Assembly: GCF_016522535.1 (NCBI RefSeq)
Contig: NZ_JAEHOI010000002.1
Coordinates: 1 to 64,000 of the forward strand
From: Leucobacter edaphi
Lineage (GTDB): Bacteria > Actinomycetota > Actinomycetes > Actinomycetales > Microbacteriaceae
Reading direction: 5' to 3'
DNA length: 64,000 nucleotides
Positions within the stretch are counted from its first letter, which is position 1. Every line of letters begins with the position of its first letter. Shown here one piece after another: positions 62,875-64,000 of the stretch. The notes under the pieces were generated by a model. The model ran no database searches and had not been told where the DNA came from. It saw only the letters and a program-made list of their open reading frames with translations. The translations under genes and the position numbers were made by a program.

Positions 62875-63567
62875 ATGGAAAGCGATTTCAGCGCCGGATC
62901 GGTGCGCAAACGGCTCGACGCCCTGGCCGATCCGAAGATTCTCGCGGTCAACGAGCGGCACGGCGACGATCACGCGGTCAATCTCACCCGGCTGCGCGCG
63001 CTCGCGAAGGAGATCGGGAGGAACCCGGAACTCGCCAGACAGCTGTGGGCGAGCGGGGCCAGCGACGCGCGGCTGCTCGCGATCCTGATCCTGCGCCCGA
63101 GCGACCTGTCGGAACGGGAACTCGACGCCATGCTGCGCGAGGCGCGGCAGCCGAAGGTGCAGGACTGGCTCGTCGGAACGCTCGCGAAGAAGTCGAAGCA
63201 CGCGGAGGCACTGCGGCTCGGATGGTTCGCTGACCCGGACCCGGTGGTCGCGAGCGCGGGCTGGGCGCTCACGAGTGATCGGGTGGCGAAGCGATCGGGT
63301 GGGCTGGATCTCGAGGGCCTCCTCGACACGATCGAGCGAGAAATGGCCGCGGCGCCGGAGCGGCTGCAGTGGGCGCAGAATCAGACGCTCGCGGAGATCG
63401 GGATCGCCTATCCGGAGCACCGGGAGCGGGCGATCGCGATCGGGGAACGGCTGCGGGTGCTCGCGGACTATCCGACGCCTCCCGGCTGCACGTCCCCGTT
63501 CGCGCCGACCTGGATCGCGGAGATCGTGCGTCGCCGCGAGGGCGAGGGCAACGGGGCGGGCGAGTAG
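62875..63567 (+). CDS. AlkD-like DNA alkylation repair protein
   Basis: The 230-residue protein is built of helical HEAT-like repeats (VRKRLDALADPKILAVNERHGDDHAVNLTRLRALAKEIGRNPELARQLW, LAILILRPSDLSERELDAMLREARQPKVQDWLVG, ALTSDRVAKRSGGLDLEGLLDTIE), typical of AlkD-type DNA glycosylases that remove alkylated bases. ATG 62875 gives the family N-terminus. It is transcribed opposite to both metX and metY and lies in the gap between them. The fold assignment is good; enzyme activity is inferred from the family. Confidence 0.8.
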   Translation: MESDFSAGSVRKRLDALADPKILAVNERHGDDHAVNLTRLRALAKEIGRNPELARQLWASGASDARLLAILILRPSDLSERELDAMLREARQPKVQDWLVGTLAKKSKHAEALRLGWFADPDPVVASAGWALTSDRVAKRSGGLDLEGLLDTIEREMAAAPERLQWAQNQTLAEIGIAYPEHRERAIAIGERLRVLADYPTPPGCTSPFAPTWIAEIVRRREGEGNGAGE

Positions 63568-63592
63568 CGCGCGTCGGGCGCGCCAAGCGGAA

Positions 63593-63624
63593 GAGGGGCG
63601 GCGAGGAATTCCCCGCCGCCCCTC
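63593..63624. terminator. bidirectional terminator between alkD and metY
   Basis: GAGGGGCGGCG (63593-63603) is fully complementary to CGCCGCCCCTC (63614-63624), with a further GG-AATT-CC inside. It separates the convergent ends of the alkD-like gene and metY. Confidence 0.8.
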
Positions 63625-63640
63625 GATGAACGAGCCCTGA

Positions 63641-64000
63641 TCAGGCGTTCGCCTCCTGCTCGGCGACGACGGCGCGGGCCGCGGCGAACCCGCGCTCGAG
63701 GTCCGCCTTGATGTCGTCGATGTGCTCGAGGCCGATCGACAGCCGCACGAGGCCAGGGGTGACCCCCGCGGTGAGCTGCTGCTCGGGGCTGAGCTGAGAG
63801 TGCGTCGTCGACGCGGGGTGGATGATGAGGCTGCGGACGTCGCCGATGTTCGCGACGTGGCTGAACAGCTCGACGTTCTCGACGACCGCGCGGCCGGCGT
63901 CGACCCCGCCCTTCAGCTCGAAGGAGAGCACAGCCCCGACGCCCTTCGGGGCGTAGGTGTTCGCCGCGGCGTACCAGGGGCTCGTGGGGAGACCCGAGTA
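63641..64000 (-). CDS. metY: O-acetylhomoserine aminocarboxypropyltransferase (C-terminal part)
   Basis: The 3' part of a PLP-dependent Cys/Met-metabolism enzyme runs off the window end; about 119 residues are visible. The sequence enters as YSGLPTSPWYAAANTYAPKG and shows the family C-terminal motifs ELFSHVANIGDVRSLIIHPASTTHSQL and GVTPGLVRLSIGLEHIDDIKADL. MetY forms homocysteine from O-acetylhomoserine and sulfide, using the product of metX. The first part with the PLP lysine lies beyond 64000. Confidence 0.92.
   Translation of the reverse strand, partial: YSGLPTSPWYAAANTYAPKGVGAVLSFELKGGVDAGRAVVENVELFSHVANIGDVRSLIIHPASTTHSQLSPEQQLTAGVTPGLVRLSIGLEHIDDIKADLERGFAAARAVVAEQEANA

Overview
The window is very GC-rich, with short intergenic gaps, frequent GTG starts, at least two probable TTG starts and several probable leaderless transcripts. 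A fused 2-oxoglutarate decarboxylase/dehydrogenase (Kgd), a PerM/DUF6350 protein next to purN-purH, ADP-type sucCD and a LAATG-type cell-wall sorting signal all point to an actinobacterium. Gene style and content suggest Microbacteriaceae, perhaps Leucobacter-like; that family and genus placement is inference. No rRNA, tRNA, CRISPR array or intact insertion sequence was found.

Layout. 1-6.7 kb: Bax-inhibitor-like membrane protein, GDPD phosphodiesterase, asparaginase, PcrA/UvrD helicase and a TetR regulator. 6.9-9.1 kb: sucC-sucD. 9.2-13.1 kb: a MetE-like TIM-barrel protein and an NMT1/SsuA-type ABC importer. 13.1-21.5 kb: PerM-like protein, a TPP riboswitch with thiB-thiP and a P-loop kinase-like gene in place of the expected thiQ, then purN, purH and a small membrane protein. 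21.4-24.1 kb: a lipoprotein and an LAATG-anchored Ig-like surface protein.

24.4-44.7 kb is a large imino-acid catabolism region. It holds alpha-ketoglutarate semialdehyde dehydrogenase, a divergent five-gene Liv-type ABC importer, and an operon on the minus strand. That operon encodes a DapA-family deaminase, 4-hydroxyproline epimerase, an ornithine-cyclodeaminase-family reductase, a GntR regulator and the three subunits of a D-hydroxyproline dehydrogenase. Beyond lie a second proline-racemase-family enzyme overlapping putA, and a divergent LysR regulator. Together these account for import of trans-4-hydroxyproline and its conversion through the cis-D epimer, pyrroline-4-hydroxy-2-carboxylate and 2-oxoglutarate semialdehyde to 2-oxoglutarate, and for proline to glutamate. 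Three 12-bp sites resembling GTGCMATNNNAC sit at the promoters of the three hydroxyproline transcription units, which suggests one GntR regulon.

38.1-39.0 kb is a non-coding, highly repetitive block containing an AT-rich perfect 25-bp inverted repeat. 44.7-47.4 kb is a less GC-rich accessory patch with a decaying tandem array of lipoprotein and small membrane protein genes: two intact lipoproteins, one intact membrane protein and several remnants. 47.5-56.1 kb: agmatine deiminase, a class I glutamine amidotransferase, kgd and a pair of CNNM/CorC-type membrane proteins. 56.1-61.4 kb: a TTG-started lipoprotein and a four-gene operon (lipoprotein, membrane-fusion adaptor, MacB-type ATPase, permease). 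61.6-64.0 kb: metX and the 3' end of metY, with an AlkD-like gene between them on the opposite strand.
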